From NCBI RefSeq assembly GCF_019774615.1, contig NZ_CP081496.1, forward strand, positions 3,844,001 through 3,908,000: a DNA stretch of 64,000 nt. The letters run 5' to 3'. A model generated the notes under the pieces. It had not been told where the DNA came from, did not search any database, and saw only the letters and a list, made by a program, of their open reading frames with translations. Source of the DNA: Streptomyces sp. BHT-5-2 (GTDB taxonomy: Bacteria > Actinomycetota > Actinomycetes > Streptomycetales > Streptomycetaceae). Shown piece after piece: positions 41,083 to 49,901 of this stretch. A program made the position numbers and the translations under genes. How positions within the stretch are numbered: the stretch's first letter is position 1; each line of letters opens with the position of its first letter.

Positions 41083-41726
41083 CCGCACCTGCCGTCGAGA
41101 CCGTCCCCGAGCGGTTGCTGCGGGCCGAGCGCGAGACCCTGCTGCCCAAGCTGCGCGACCTGCCGTCGGACATGCTCCAGCGGGGCACCGCGTGCCCGGC
41201 GTGGACGGTGCGCGACGTGGTGGCGCACTGCGCGGCGGCCCTGGTGGGGCTCACCGCCGGCGCGGCGTACCGGGCGAGCCACGACCAGAACCGGCGGGAT
41301 GTCGAGGAGCGCCGGGACTGGCCGTTCGCCGACGTGCTGGAGGAGTTCGAGCGCGGTCTGACGGTGGCCGGCCCCGCGATCCGCGCGGCCGGTGGCACCA
41401 AGGACCTGGCGGCCCTGGGCACGTGGATCCACGGTGGCGACGTGCGGGAAGCACTGGGGATGTCCGACGCGTACCGCAGCGCGGGGGCGTCGGAGGCCCT
41501 GGAGTCGCTCGCCGGATGCGCCCGGGTGGTCGCCACCCCTCGGGTGCACGTCACGCTCGACGACCGGGAACTGGTCCTCGGTTCACCGGTCGAGGACCGG
41601 GAACCGGCGCGGCTCCACACCGATGTCCCCACCCTTTTCCGGCTCTACACCGGGCGGCCGGCCGCCCCGGATCGCTACCGGCTGGCCGGAGCCCGGCCGG
41701 AGGAACTCATCAGCGCGGAATGGTAG
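41079..41726 (+). CDS. DinB/MDMPI-fold mycothiol-dependent enzyme
   Basis: A 215-residue protein of the mycothiol maleylpyruvate isomerase N-terminal (DinB-like) family: RGTACPAWTVRDVVAHCAAALVGL gives the CPAWTVRD-x-x-AH signature with a metal-binding His, and TWIHGGDVREALG the second His/Asp. These enzymes use mycothiol as cofactor or donor; LmbV of lincomycin biosynthesis, from the same fold, exchanges a thiol for mycothiol. The PIG-L amidase two genes on suggests the same sulfur-incorporation logic. The GTG overlaps the carrier stop. Confidence 0.78.
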   Translation: MTAPAVETVPERLLRAERETLLPKLRDLPSDMLQRGTACPAWTVRDVVAHCAAALVGLTAGAAYRASHDQNRRDVEERRDWPFADVLEEFERGLTVAGPAIRAAGGTKDLAALGTWIHGGDVREALGMSDAYRSAGASEALESLAGCARVVATPRVHVTLDDRELVLGSPVEDREPARLHTDVPTLFRLYTGRPAAPDRYRLAGARPEELISAEW

Positions 41727-41738
41727 GTCGGTTCGGCA

Positions 41739-42182
41739 ATGCTCTACCTTGACGATTTTCACGTGGGGGACGTGTTCGACCTGGGCAAGGTCGTGGTCAC
41801 CGAGAAGGAGATCCTCGACTTCGGCCGCGCCTATGACCCGCAGGTCTTCCACACCGACCCGGAGCAGGCTCGGGACTCCGCCTTCGGCGGCCTGGTGGCC
41901 AGCGGCTGGCTGACGGCCTCGCTGTTCATGCGACGGTACGTCGAGGAGATCCTGAACCGGTCCGCCGGGGAGGGCTCTCCAGGGGTGGACGAGATGCGCT
42001 TCCACCATCCGGTACGGCCCGGCGACGTGTTGCAGGCCCGCTTGACGGTGCTGGGCATCTCCCCGGTGCTCGGTCGCCGCGGTTCCGGCATCGTCCGCCC
42101 CCGTTGCGAACTGCTGGACCCGCAGGGATCCGCGGCCTTCAGCATGGTCCTGCACAGCATCTTCCGACGCCGTGATGTCTGA
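41739..42182 (+). CDS. MaoC-like (R)-hydratase
   Basis: A 147-residue hot-dog-fold dehydratase: DFHVGDVFDLGKVVVTEKEILDFGRAYDPQVFHTDPEQA includes the catalytic Asp/His of MaoC enzymes, then FGGLVASGWLTASLFMR and VRPGDVLQARLTVLGI. It would hydrate or dehydrate an enoyl/hydroxyacyl thioester, possibly the carrier-bound intermediate. It is 12 bases after the mycothiol-type gene. Confidence 0.82.
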   Translation: MLYLDDFHVGDVFDLGKVVVTEKEILDFGRAYDPQVFHTDPEQARDSAFGGLVASGWLTASLFMRRYVEEILNRSAGEGSPGVDEMRFHHPVRPGDVLQARLTVLGISPVLGRRGSGIVRPRCELLDPQGSAAFSMVLHSIFRRRDV

Positions 42183-42224
42183 GAACACCGGCACACCACC
42201 TCGACAGACGGAGAGCAGTGACGC

Positions 42225-43082
42225 ATGGAATCGGTGAACCAGACCATGGAACCAGTTTCCAAGACCGCGCAGTGGACCGCCGCCGCGCGGGCGATGGAGT
42301 CCGAACGCCCGGACCGCATCTTCCACGACCCCTACGCGCGGCTGGTCGCCGGTGAGACCGGCTTCGCACTGCTCGAACGCTACGCCGGCTCCGCAGTCGT
42401 CCCGTTCGTGCTGGTGCGCAGCCGGTACATGGACGACGCCATCGTGCGCACCGTCCGCGAGCGCGGCATCCGCCAGGTGGTGCTGGTGGCCGCCGGGATG
42501 GACATGCGGGCCGTCCGGCTGACCTGGCCCGAGGGCGTCACGCTCTACGAACTGGACCGGCCGGCGCTGCTGGAGACCAAGGCGGCGCTGCTGGCCGAGA
42601 ACCCGCCGCAGACTTCGCAGGGAGCCGTCAGCCGCTGCCAGGCGGTACCGGTCGACCTGGCCGCCGAATGGCAGGACGAGCTGCGCGCCGCGGGATTCGA
42701 CGCCGGGCAGCCGACCCTGTGGGTGGCCGAGGGGCTGTTCTTCTTCCTGCCCGAGGACGTGGTACGCGGCCTGTTGGGTTCGCTGCGTGAGCTGTCCGCG
42801 CCGGAGTCCGTCCTGATCGGCGACATGACCAGCCGGGCCACCCTCAAGAACCCGCTCGCCAAGCGCTTCATGCAGGTACTGATGGAGGACGGCAACCCCT
42901 GGCTGTTCGGCACCGACGAGCCGGAGGAGTTCCTGGAGTCCTGCGGCTGGGCGACCAAGGAACTCCTCCAGCCCGGTGAGGAGGGCGCGGCCTTCGACCG
43001 CTGGCCGTATCCGGTGCCGGCGCGCTCGGTGCCCAACGTGCCGCGGTCCTTCGTGTTCACCGCCGGGGTGAAGCCCGCATGA
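42225..43082 (+). CDS. SAM-dependent methyltransferase, TIGR00027/LCM family
   Basis: A 285-residue methyltransferase of the leucine carboxyl methyltransferase-like group: QWTAAARAMESERPDRIFHDPYARLVAG, QVVLVAAGMDMRAVRLTW (SAM-binding), LYELDRPALLETK and LWVAEGLFFFLPEDVV. It probably O-methylates a carboxylate of the product. Its start has a second ATG eight codons later. The stop overlaps the PIG-L gene (ATGA). The enzyme at 1084 is of the same family but not obviously a duplicate. Confidence 0.85.
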   Translation: MESVNQTMEPVSKTAQWTAAARAMESERPDRIFHDPYARLVAGETGFALLERYAGSAVVPFVLVRSRYMDDAIVRTVRERGIRQVVLVAAGMDMRAVRLTWPEGVTLYELDRPALLETKAALLAENPPQTSQGAVSRCQAVPVDLAAEWQDELRAAGFDAGQPTLWVAEGLFFFLPEDVVRGLLGSLRELSAPESVLIGDMTSRATLKNPLAKRFMQVLMEDGNPWLFGTDEPEEFLESCGWATKELLQPGEEGAAFDRWPYPVPARSVPNVPRSFVFTAGVKPA

Positions 43083-43846
43083 CGTACGCCGGACCCGCGC
43101 AGCCCCCGGTCGGCCGGGTGGACCGGGTGCTGGCGATCGCGGCGCACCCGGACGACACGGACTTCAAGGCGGGCGGCACCGTCGCACACTGGACCGCGGC
43201 CGGCACCGAGGTGTCCTATCTGGTGCTGACCGACGGAGCGGCCGGGGGTGAGGACCCGGCCGTGCCCCGCGCCGAACTGGCCGCCGTCCGGGAGGCGGAA
43301 CAGCGTGCCGCCGCGGACGCCCTCGGTGTCAAGGAGGTCGTCTTCCTGGGCCTGCCCGACGGGGAGTTGACGGTCGGCCTGGAACTGCGGCGGGAGATCA
43401 CCCGGGTGATCCGACGGGTCCGCCCGCAACGGGCGCTGATCCAGAGTCCGGAGATCAACTGGGACTTCCTGCCGGACATCCATCCCGACCACCGTGCCGC
43501 GGGCGAGGCAGCGCTGGCGGCGCTCTACCCGGACGCCCGCAACCCGCGCGCCTACCCGGAGCTGCTGTCCGAGGGACTGCGGCCGTGCGTCGTCCCGGAG
43601 ATCTGGGTGATGACCTCGCCGCGCCCCGACACCTGGGTCGACGTCACCGACGTGTTCGACCGCAAGCTGGCCGCACTGCGCGCCCACACGTCGCAGACCG
43701 CCCACCGTGCGGACCTGGCGGACGGCATACGTTCCCGGTTGCGTGGGCAGGCCACGGCGGGTGGTCTGGCGGACGGCCGGCTGGCCGAGGCGTTCCAGGT
43801 GATACGTACCGAACAGGCTGCCCAGCCTGCCGACAGCACCCGTTGA
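43079..43846 (+). CDS. PIG-L deacetylase, Mca/LmbE-like
   Basis: A 255-residue zinc amidase: IAAHPDDTDFKAGGTVAHW carries the AHPDD metal site, HPDHRAAGEAAL the third ligand. The MshB/Mca/LmbE branch cleaves GlcNAc-inositol from mycothiol or mycothiol S-conjugates. Together with the DinB-fold gene at 41079 this suggests removal of the sugar part of a mycothiol adduct to leave cysteine or N-acetylcysteine sulfur on the product. It is coupled by four bases to the methyltransferase. Confidence 0.82.
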   Translation: MTYAGPAQPPVGRVDRVLAIAAHPDDTDFKAGGTVAHWTAAGTEVSYLVLTDGAAGGEDPAVPRAELAAVREAEQRAAADALGVKEVVFLGLPDGELTVGLELRREITRVIRRVRPQRALIQSPEINWDFLPDIHPDHRAAGEAALAALYPDARNPRAYPELLSEGLRPCVVPEIWVMTSPRPDTWVDVTDVFDRKLAALRAHTSQTAHRADLADGIRSRLRGQATAGGLADGRLAEAFQVIRTEQAAQPADSTR

Positions 43847-43856
43847 GGAGGGTTCC

Positions 43857-44807
43857 TTGCCGATTTCGAAGCTTCTGGGCGGCATCCTGGTGATGGTGAT
43901 CTGGGGGGTCAACTTCGCCGTCATCGACATCGGGTTACGGTCGTTCGACCCCTATCTGCTGGCCTCACTGCGGTTCCTGCTCGCGGCCGTGCCCGCGGTG
44001 TTCTTCTTCAAACGCCCCCAAGTGCCGTGGCGTTACATCGCGTTGTACGGGCTCTTCTTCGGCATAGGACAGTTCGGGCTGCTCTTCGCCGGGATGCACT
44101 TCGGGTTCTCCGCCGGGCTCGCCTCGGTGGTGATGCAGCTCCAGGCGTTCTGGACCATCGGGCTGGCGGCGGCCGTGCTGCGCGAGCGGGTCGTTCCGCG
44201 TCAGCTCACCGGCGTGGTGGTGGCGGCCATCGGTATCGCGTTGATCATAGGGATCACCGACGGGTCGGTCACCGCCGTCGGCGCAGTGCTGGTGATCGGC
44301 GCGTCGTTGTCGTGGGCCATGGCCAACATCGTCATCAAGAAGGCACACCCGAGCGACGCGCTGTCCTTCACGGTGTGGGCGAGCCTCATCCCGCCGATCC
44401 CGATGTTCCTGCTCTCGCTGGGCGTCAACGGCTGGGGTTCGATCACCCACTCCTTCGACCACATGGGCTGGGCGGGCATCGGATCGCTCGCCTACATGGT
44501 GTACCCGACGATCCTCTTCGGCTTCACTCTGTGGGGTCATCTGCTGCGCAACTACAAGACCTCCCACGTGGCCCCGTTGTCGCTGCTCGTGCCGGTCTTC
44601 GGGATGGCCTCCTCGATACTGATCCTCGGCGAGCCGCTGGGCACGCTGAAGGCCGTCGCGATCGCGCTGGTCATCCTTGGACTGGTCATCAACCAGTTCG
44701 ACCTGGTCGGCCGGTTGAAGGCACGTTGGCAGGCCGCCCCGGCCGTGCCCGCGGAAGGCGAAGTCACCGGCGGCGACTCGGCCGCCAGCACCACGAGAGC
44801 GAGTTGA
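43857..44807 (+). CDS. EamA/DMT-family transporter
   Basis: A 316-residue protein with ten hydrophobic helices and two EamA repeats (ILVMVIWGVNFAVIDIGLRSFDPYLLASLRFLLAA ... ; VLVIGASLSWAMANIVIKKA ... LSLLVPVFGMASSILILGEPL). It is probably the exporter of this operon's product. The start is TTG at 43857 with a strong GAGGAGGG site ten bases after the amidase stop. Confidence 0.85.
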   Translation: MPISKLLGGILVMVIWGVNFAVIDIGLRSFDPYLLASLRFLLAAVPAVFFFKRPQVPWRYIALYGLFFGIGQFGLLFAGMHFGFSAGLASVVMQLQAFWTIGLAAAVLRERVVPRQLTGVVVAAIGIALIIGITDGSVTAVGAVLVIGASLSWAMANIVIKKAHPSDALSFTVWASLIPPIPMFLLSLGVNGWGSITHSFDHMGWAGIGSLAYMVYPTILFGFTLWGHLLRNYKTSHVAPLSLLVPVFGMASSILILGEPLGTLKAVAIALVILGLVINQFDLVGRLKARWQAAPAVPAEGEVTGGDSAASTTRAS

Positions 44808-44812
44808 CCCAG

Positions 44813-45256
44813 ATGCACAGCCGCCTGCTGACCGATGACGCCCCCCGGACGTTCGCCGTCGTCTTCGACCAGGACGAGGACGTGCTCCCCGTACTGGAGG
44901 AGTTCGCCACCGCCCACTCGGTGGCCGGGGCCTCGTTCACCGGGATCGGTGCCTTCCGCGACGCCGCGCTCTCGCTCTTCGACCCGGAGAGCAGGACGCA
45001 CGTCCCGATCCCGGTCACCGAGCACACCGAGGTGCTCAGCCTGACCGGCAACATCGCGCTCAAGGACGGGCAGCCCTCCGTCCACATGCACGCGGTGCTC
45101 GGCCGCCGGGACGGCTCGACCGTCGGCGGCCATGTGCAACGGGCCACGGTGCGGCCGACGTTGGAGGTCGTGGTCACCGAGTTCCCGAGCCCGTTGACCA
45201 GGCGCCTGGACGAGGCGCGCGGGCTGCCCGTCATCGATCTGGACGCGGATCGCTAG
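44813..45256 (+). CDS. PPC/DUF296-domain protein
   Basis: A 147-residue protein of the PPC fold (PF03479) without AT-hooks: ALSLFDPESRTHVPIPVTEHTEVLSLTGNIAL, VHMHAVLGRRDGSTVGGHV (two or three His that bind metal) and TLEVVVTEF. Bacterial members are trimers of uncertain role, often near small-molecule metabolism. Its place inside a biosynthetic operon hints at a regulatory or enzymatic part, not known. A TTG three codons earlier is an alternative start. Confidence 0.76.
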   Translation: MHSRLLTDDAPRTFAVVFDQDEDVLPVLEEFATAHSVAGASFTGIGAFRDAALSLFDPESRTHVPIPVTEHTEVLSLTGNIALKDGQPSVHMHAVLGRRDGSTVGGHVQRATVRPTLEVVVTEFPSPLTRRLDEARGLPVIDLDADR

Positions 45257-45283
45257 ACCATGGCGGCGGGAGGGGAACACGCG

Positions 45284-46795
45284 ATGCGGCTGGCCGTGAT
45301 CGGCGGCGGGGCGGCGGCGGTCAGTCTGCTGGACAGCATGCTGCGCCTCTTCGAGGGCGAGGAGAGGCGCTGTGACATCACCGTGTACGAGGGGTCGGCC
45401 AATCTGGCCACCGGCCGCGCCTACCGCCCGGACCTGGACTGCGCCCTGGTCAACCGGGAGGCCGGCTACATGTCGGTACGGTGCGCGGATCGGGGCCACT
45501 TCCTGCGCTGGCTGCACCGTGAACCGCGGTACCAGGACACCTCGTACGCGTCACTGCCGGTGGACTCCTACGTTCCACGCCGGATCTACGGCGAGTACCT
45601 GACGGCCCACCTGAAGACCTGCCGCGCCGATGCCGAGCGGCGTGGCTGGACGGTGCGGGTCGTACCGGAGTTCGCCGTCGAGGCGAAGGCGACCGCCGAC
45701 GATGTGATGGTCCGCAGCGCACGCGGCGTCAGCCACTTCGACCGCGTGGTGCTGTGTCTGGGAACCGGCGAGCCCGCCGACCCCTACCTGCTGACCGGCG
45801 CCCCCGGCTTCCACCCGGACCCCTACCCGCTGCGCTCGGTACTGCCCGCGATAGCCGCCGACGCCCACGTCCTGGTGCTGGGCACCGGCCTGTCAGGAGT
45901 GGACGTCGCCCTCGCCCTGCTGCGTTCCGGACACCACGGGCCGATCACCATGACCTCTCGACACGGCCTGCTGCCCGGGGTGCGGGCCACCCAACGCACT
46001 TATGAACTCAGCCACTTGACGCCGGATGCGGTGCGGCGCCGGGTGGCGCGCGACGGTGCGCTGCGGGTGCAGGACACCTTGCGGCTGCTGCGCGACGAGC
46101 TGACAGCAGCCGGCGTGGACCTCCGCGCGCTCACCGCGGACCGGCCGGCGGCGGAGCGGCTGCGCGAGGACCTCTCCCGGCTCGACCACAACGCCTGCCA
46201 GGCAGCAGTGGGGGCGATGATGCACCAGGCGCGGGAACCCGTCTGGTGCGCCATGTCGGACGTCGGCCGGCGGCTGTTCCTGAGCCGGTTCCATGCGCTG
46301 AGCAAACCGCTGTACAACCCGATGCCGCCGCCCACCGCCAAGGCGCTGCTGGACGCCATGGACAGCGGCCAGTTGGCCGTACGGCCCCGAACGGCCGGCG
46401 TCACCGCCCGCGCGGGCGGCGGGTTCACCCTGGAGGACGGCGGCGGACGGCTGACGGGGGTGGACACGGTGGTCGACGCCACCCGTTCCGGGCTCGCCGT
46501 CACCGGTAGCCGGGCGGAGCCCTTCGTCGACTCCCTCACCGGGTCCGGTCTGGCCGTCCGCAACCCGCTGGGCGGCCTGCGCATCGACGTCGCCGGCAAC
46601 GCACTGCGTGCCGTCGTTCCCGAAGACGTCCCGCGCTTCTTCGCACTGGGCGACATAGCCTCCGGCGACCTCTTCTACGCGGGCAGCATGTACATGATCA
46701 ACGTGCGGGCCGAGATGATCGCCCGCGCCCTCGCCCATGCCCCTGCCCCTGCCCCTGCCCCTGCCCCTGCCCCTCCCCCGAACGGCAGGAGTTGA
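45284..46795 (+). CDS. FAD/NAD(P)-binding oxidoreductase (HpnW-like)
   Basis: A 503-residue flavoprotein of the NAD_binding_9 type: RLAVIGGGAAAVSLLDSML dinucleotide fold, then YEGSANLATGRAYRPDLD and AGYMSVRC, a second fold VLVLGTGLSGVDVALALL, and RFFALGDIASGDLFYAGSMYMINVRAEM near the end. It resembles the group that includes L-lysine/ornithine N-monooxygenase-like proteins, so N- or S-oxidation is possible. The ATG at 45284 is preferred for its GGAGGGG site over 45260. The C-terminus has an Ala-Pro run from a hexanucleotide repeat. It is the last gene of the tight operon. Confidence 0.8.
   Translation: MRLAVIGGGAAAVSLLDSMLRLFEGEERRCDITVYEGSANLATGRAYRPDLDCALVNREAGYMSVRCADRGHFLRWLHREPRYQDTSYASLPVDSYVPRRIYGEYLTAHLKTCRADAERRGWTVRVVPEFAVEAKATADDVMVRSARGVSHFDRVVLCLGTGEPADPYLLTGAPGFHPDPYPLRSVLPAIAADAHVLVLGTGLSGVDVALALLRSGHHGPITMTSRHGLLPGVRATQRTYELSHLTPDAVRRRVARDGALRVQDTLRLLRDELTAAGVDLRALTADRPAAERLREDLSRLDHNACQAAVGAMMHQAREPVWCAMSDVGRRLFLSRFHALSKPLYNPMPPPTAKALLDAMDSGQLAVRPRTAGVTARAGGGFTLEDGGGRLTGVDTVVDATRSGLAVTGSRAEPFVDSLTGSGLAVRNPLGGLRIDVAGNALRAVVPEDVPRFFALGDIASGDLFYAGSMYMINVRAEMIARALAHAPAPAPAPAPAPPPNGRS
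46741..46770. repeat. five tandem CCCTGC hexamers
   Basis: Five perfect CCCTGC units inside the end of the flavoprotein gene code for an alternating Ala-Pro tail. Loss or gain of units keeps the frame, so tail length could vary between strains. Confidence 0.7.
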
Positions 46796-46980
46796 GGGAG
46801 CGGACGCCCTGCCTCTCCGCCGATTCACCGCCCCGGCGCCTCCGCTGTCCCCGTCGGCGAATCCAGCCGCAGGAGCCGCCCGGCCGACACCACCGGCCAC
46901 ACGTTTCCATATGCTGCCTGGCGACACCTACCCGTAGCCCGTCACCACTGCCCAAGCACGCAACTGGAAGTTCCACCGCC

Positions 46981-47973
46981 ATGAACATCAGCAAGCTGAA
47001 CGAGTTCTCCCATGCCTGGGAAGAGGTCCGCGAAAACTACGACACCCTCTCCAACGACGAGTACGACGCAGGGGTCCTTGAATGCTCCACACGCCTTGCC
47101 GCGGACCCGAGTGGCGAGTTGGCGTATGCCTGGACAATCGGCCTGGTGCTGATGGCCCCCTACCTGGCCTATGCGATCGACGACACCGGCAAGCCGGAGG
47201 CCCTGGCCGCACTGCGGGCCACCGACGGCGCGCTGCGCGACCGTACCTGCCCGCACGATGAACACCCCTACGCGGAGCACGAGGAGGAATTCGACCTCGA
47301 CCTCGCCGAGCAGCTCCGCGGCTTGGCGGACCCGACGGCGGACTGGGACGAGGACCACTCCCGAGAGACCTGGCGCTGTCCGCGGAACGTCGCCGGCTTC
47401 GCCCGCATCGCCACCGACATCATCGAACCCGGCTCCGCCCAGGACGTTCCGCCCCGCCTGCCGGTCGACACCGAAAACACCATCAAAACGCTCTCCGCGG
47501 TGCTCCACGGCTATCCGGATCCGGGAACCGACCTCGCATGGGCACTCACTTCCCCCGCCCTCGATCTGCGGGGCGCCACCACAGAGGATCGCCCAGGGCA
47601 CCTGCTGACCGTCCGAGCCGTCGGTTTCTACGCCGGATCCGACATGTGGGAGGACATCTCCGTACTCGACGAACTGATCGACGCTCTGGAGCAGGCCCTG
47701 CCCCACTACGCGGACGCGACGTGCGACCACGTCCAGCACCCTGAACTGCCCCAACCGGCCCCGGGCCTCGCCGAACTCGGCATCAAGCTCGCCACGGCCG
47801 GGGGCCGCGCCCGATACGAGCGCAACCGCTACGAGGACGGGGCTCCGCTGGAGGCCCTCCTGTGCCCAGCCGTCCTCGCCGACCTCGCCACCGACTCGCT
47901 GGACCGCCTCCGCGCACGACGCGCGTGGCTCGACTCCCACCGCACCCCGTCCACCGCCCAGGTCGACAGCTAG
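46981..47973 (+). CDS. hypothetical soluble acidic protein
   Basis: A 330-residue cytoplasmic protein rich in Asp, Glu and Ala, with no signal peptide or transmembrane helix. I do not recognise a family. Regions such as LNEFSHAWEEVRENYDTLSNDEYDAG, EEEFDLDLAEQLRGLADPTADWDEDHSRETW and MWEDISVLDELIDALEQALPHYAD suggest an alpha-helical fold. The ATG at 46981 is followed by typical codon use. It is separated by 185 bases from the flavoprotein, so it may be outside the biosynthetic operon. Polymorphic-immunity-type proteins have similar composition, but this is only a thought. Confidence 0.6.
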   Translation: MNISKLNEFSHAWEEVRENYDTLSNDEYDAGVLECSTRLAADPSGELAYAWTIGLVLMAPYLAYAIDDTGKPEALAALRATDGALRDRTCPHDEHPYAEHEEEFDLDLAEQLRGLADPTADWDEDHSRETWRCPRNVAGFARIATDIIEPGSAQDVPPRLPVDTENTIKTLSAVLHGYPDPGTDLAWALTSPALDLRGATTEDRPGHLLTVRAVGFYAGSDMWEDISVLDELIDALEQALPHYADATCDHVQHPELPQPAPGLAELGIKLATAGGRARYERNRYEDGAPLEALLCPAVLADLATDSLDRLRARRAWLDSHRTPSTAQVDS

Positions 47974-48122
47974 GGCGCGTGTCGAGTCGTGATCCATTGC
48001 CGACCCGCGGTCGGCACGAACGCGAGCGGTCGGCACTTGCGGTCGGCGGCCAGATCGCCGTCCATGTCTCAAAGGCCGCCTCGCAAATGACCCCGTGCTG
48101 CCACGGCCTCTAATCGGCATGT

Positions 48123-49760
48123 TTGGATGTGTTGGTGATTGTTAACGCACAGGAAACATCCGAGTCGCGAATATACATTGACCGCATTCTGGAGCATTGG
48201 AACAAGGACGAGGACGCCGAGGCGCTCGTCCAGGGGGCGCAACGACTGACCAGGGGGGAAGCTCGGCGGCAGCTGTTCAGGCTGGGGCATGCGCTGCGCG
48301 GGCAGGGGCTCGCGCCCGGCGACGGTGTGGGGCTGTTTTTGGCCAACCGCGTGGACTCCGTCCTCGTGCAGCTCGCCGTCCATCTCATCGGCTGTCGCGT
48401 CGTGTTCCTGCCGCCCGAGCCAGGGCCCGGCGAGCTCGCCGCGCTGGTCGAGCAGTCCCGGGCGCGCGCCGTGGTCACCGACCCGACCTTCGCACAACGG
48501 GCCGCCGACGCGGCCGGCCGCAGCATCCACGCCCCCGTGCTGCTCAGCCTCGGGCCCTGTGAGCAGCAGTGCGCGGACCTGCTGGCCCTGGCCGCCGAGT
48601 GCCCGGCCGTGCGCCCGGAGGGCGTGCCCGCCCCGGGAGCGGATGAGGCCGTCACCGTCCTCTACACCGGCGGCACCCTGGGCCGTCCCAAGCTGGCCGC
48701 GCACAGCCACCGGCTCTACAACATGCTGGTGGACCTGGTCGATGACGCCCAGCAGGAATCCGGCTCCGCGTTCTTCCCGAACATGGACCAGGGCACGGAC
48801 AGGGTGCTCGCCGCCACACTGCTCACGCACGGCAGCGGCCACCTCACCTCGCTCCAGGCTCTGGTGACGGGGTCCGCCCTCGTCGTGCTGCCCGAGTTCG
48901 AAGCGGGCGCGGCGTTGGCGGTGCTGCGCGAGGAGCGCATCACCGCGACGATGTTCGTACCGCCCATGCTCTACGCGTTGCTCGACCACCCGGAGTGCAA
49001 GCCGGGCGTCCTGCCCGCGCTGCGGCGGATCGTCGTCGGCGGCGCGGCCACGTCGCCCAGTCGGCTACAGCAGACGGTCGAGGTGTTCGGACCCGTGCTC
49101 AGCCAGGGCTACGGGCAGTCGGAGGCGCTCGGAATCACCGCCTTCGGTGCGGAGGACCTCGCCTCGGAGGCAGCCCGGCGCCCCGAGCTCTGGCGCAGCT
49201 GCGGTCGTGCGATAGCTGATGCCGAGATCGAGATCCGTGCCGAAGACAGCACGGAGGCACTGCCTGCCAGGCAGGTCGGCGAGGTGTGCGTCCATGGCGA
49301 GACGGTGATGCTGGGCTACTTCGAGGACCCGGAGCGCACCGCTGCGGCGCTGCAGGACGGCTGGCTGCGCACCGGGGACATGGGGTACCTCGACGCCGAG
49401 GGGTACCTCTACCTCGTCGACCGGGCCAAGGACATCATCGTCACCGGCAGCACCAGCGACAACGTGTACTCGAGGGTGCTGGAGGACTTCCTCCTCACGC
49501 TGCCCGGTGTGCGCAACGCGGCGGCGGTGGGGATGCCGGACGAGGAGTACGGGGAGGCCGTGCAGATCTTCCTGGCCACGGCCGAGGGTGCTGACGTCGA
49601 CCCGGAGGCGGTCGCCGCGGCGGTTACCGCCGAGTTGGGCGAGCTGTACACGCCACGGGAGACAGTGCTGATGGATCAGCTGCCGACAACCAAGGTGGGC
49701 AAGGTCGACAAGAAGGCGCTGCGCGCCGCGTGGACGAGCGGCGCCCTGCGCACGCCGTAG
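48123..49760 (+). CDS. acyl-AMP/CoA ligase-like adenylating enzyme
   Basis: About 545 residues of an ANL-superfamily enzyme: VTVLYTGGTLGRPKLAAHSH (A3, with YTGGT in place of YTSGT), GYGQSEALG (A5), GWLRTGDMGYLDAEGYLYLVDRAKDIIVTG (A7-A8) and TKVGKVDKKALR (A10 Lys). It resembles fatty-acid or aryl CoA ligases. The start is unclear: TTG 48123, GTG 48129 or GTG 48135 all lack a ribosome binding site, and the first 70 bases are AT-richer than the rest. It could activate a precursor for the upstream operon or act alone. Confidence 0.72.
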   Translation: MDVLVIVNAQETSESRIYIDRILEHWNKDEDAEALVQGAQRLTRGEARRQLFRLGHALRGQGLAPGDGVGLFLANRVDSVLVQLAVHLIGCRVVFLPPEPGPGELAALVEQSRARAVVTDPTFAQRAADAAGRSIHAPVLLSLGPCEQQCADLLALAAECPAVRPEGVPAPGADEAVTVLYTGGTLGRPKLAAHSHRLYNMLVDLVDDAQQESGSAFFPNMDQGTDRVLAATLLTHGSGHLTSLQALVTGSALVVLPEFEAGAALAVLREERITATMFVPPMLYALLDHPECKPGVLPALRRIVVGGAATSPSRLQQTVEVFGPVLSQGYGQSEALGITAFGAEDLASEAARRPELWRSCGRAIADAEIEIRAEDSTEALPARQVGEVCVHGETVMLGYFEDPERTAAALQDGWLRTGDMGYLDAEGYLYLVDRAKDIIVTGSTSDNVYSRVLEDFLLTLPGVRNAAAVGMPDEEYGEAVQIFLATAEGADVDPEAVAAAVTAELGELYTPRETVLMDQLPTTKVGKVDKKALRAAWTSGALRTP

Positions 49761-49769
49761 GTTCACCTC

Positions 49770-49814
49770 GTCCTTCCGCCCTTTCCGCCCTTTCGGCGGG
49801 AAGGGCGGAAGGAC
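49770..49814 (+). terminator. strong hairpin terminator
   Basis: Arms GTCCTTCCGCCCTT (49770-49783) and AAGGGCGGAAGGAC (49801-49814) are exact reverse complements, and the loop holds a further CCGCC/GGCGG stem. It follows the AMP-ligase stop by nine bases. Confidence 0.75.
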
Positions 49815-49901
49815 AGCGCCGCCGAACTGCGCCGAACGTAGGCCATCCGTCTGGGTGTTGCGCCACCGGGGTCCGTGGGGCCAAGGTGTGAGGCTCACTG
49901 C

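Noticed and set aside
46792..46980. in-frame upstream extension of the hypothetical gene at 46981
   Set aside because: Codon use is poor and Arg/Pro-rich there, while a natural start is at the ATG at 46981.
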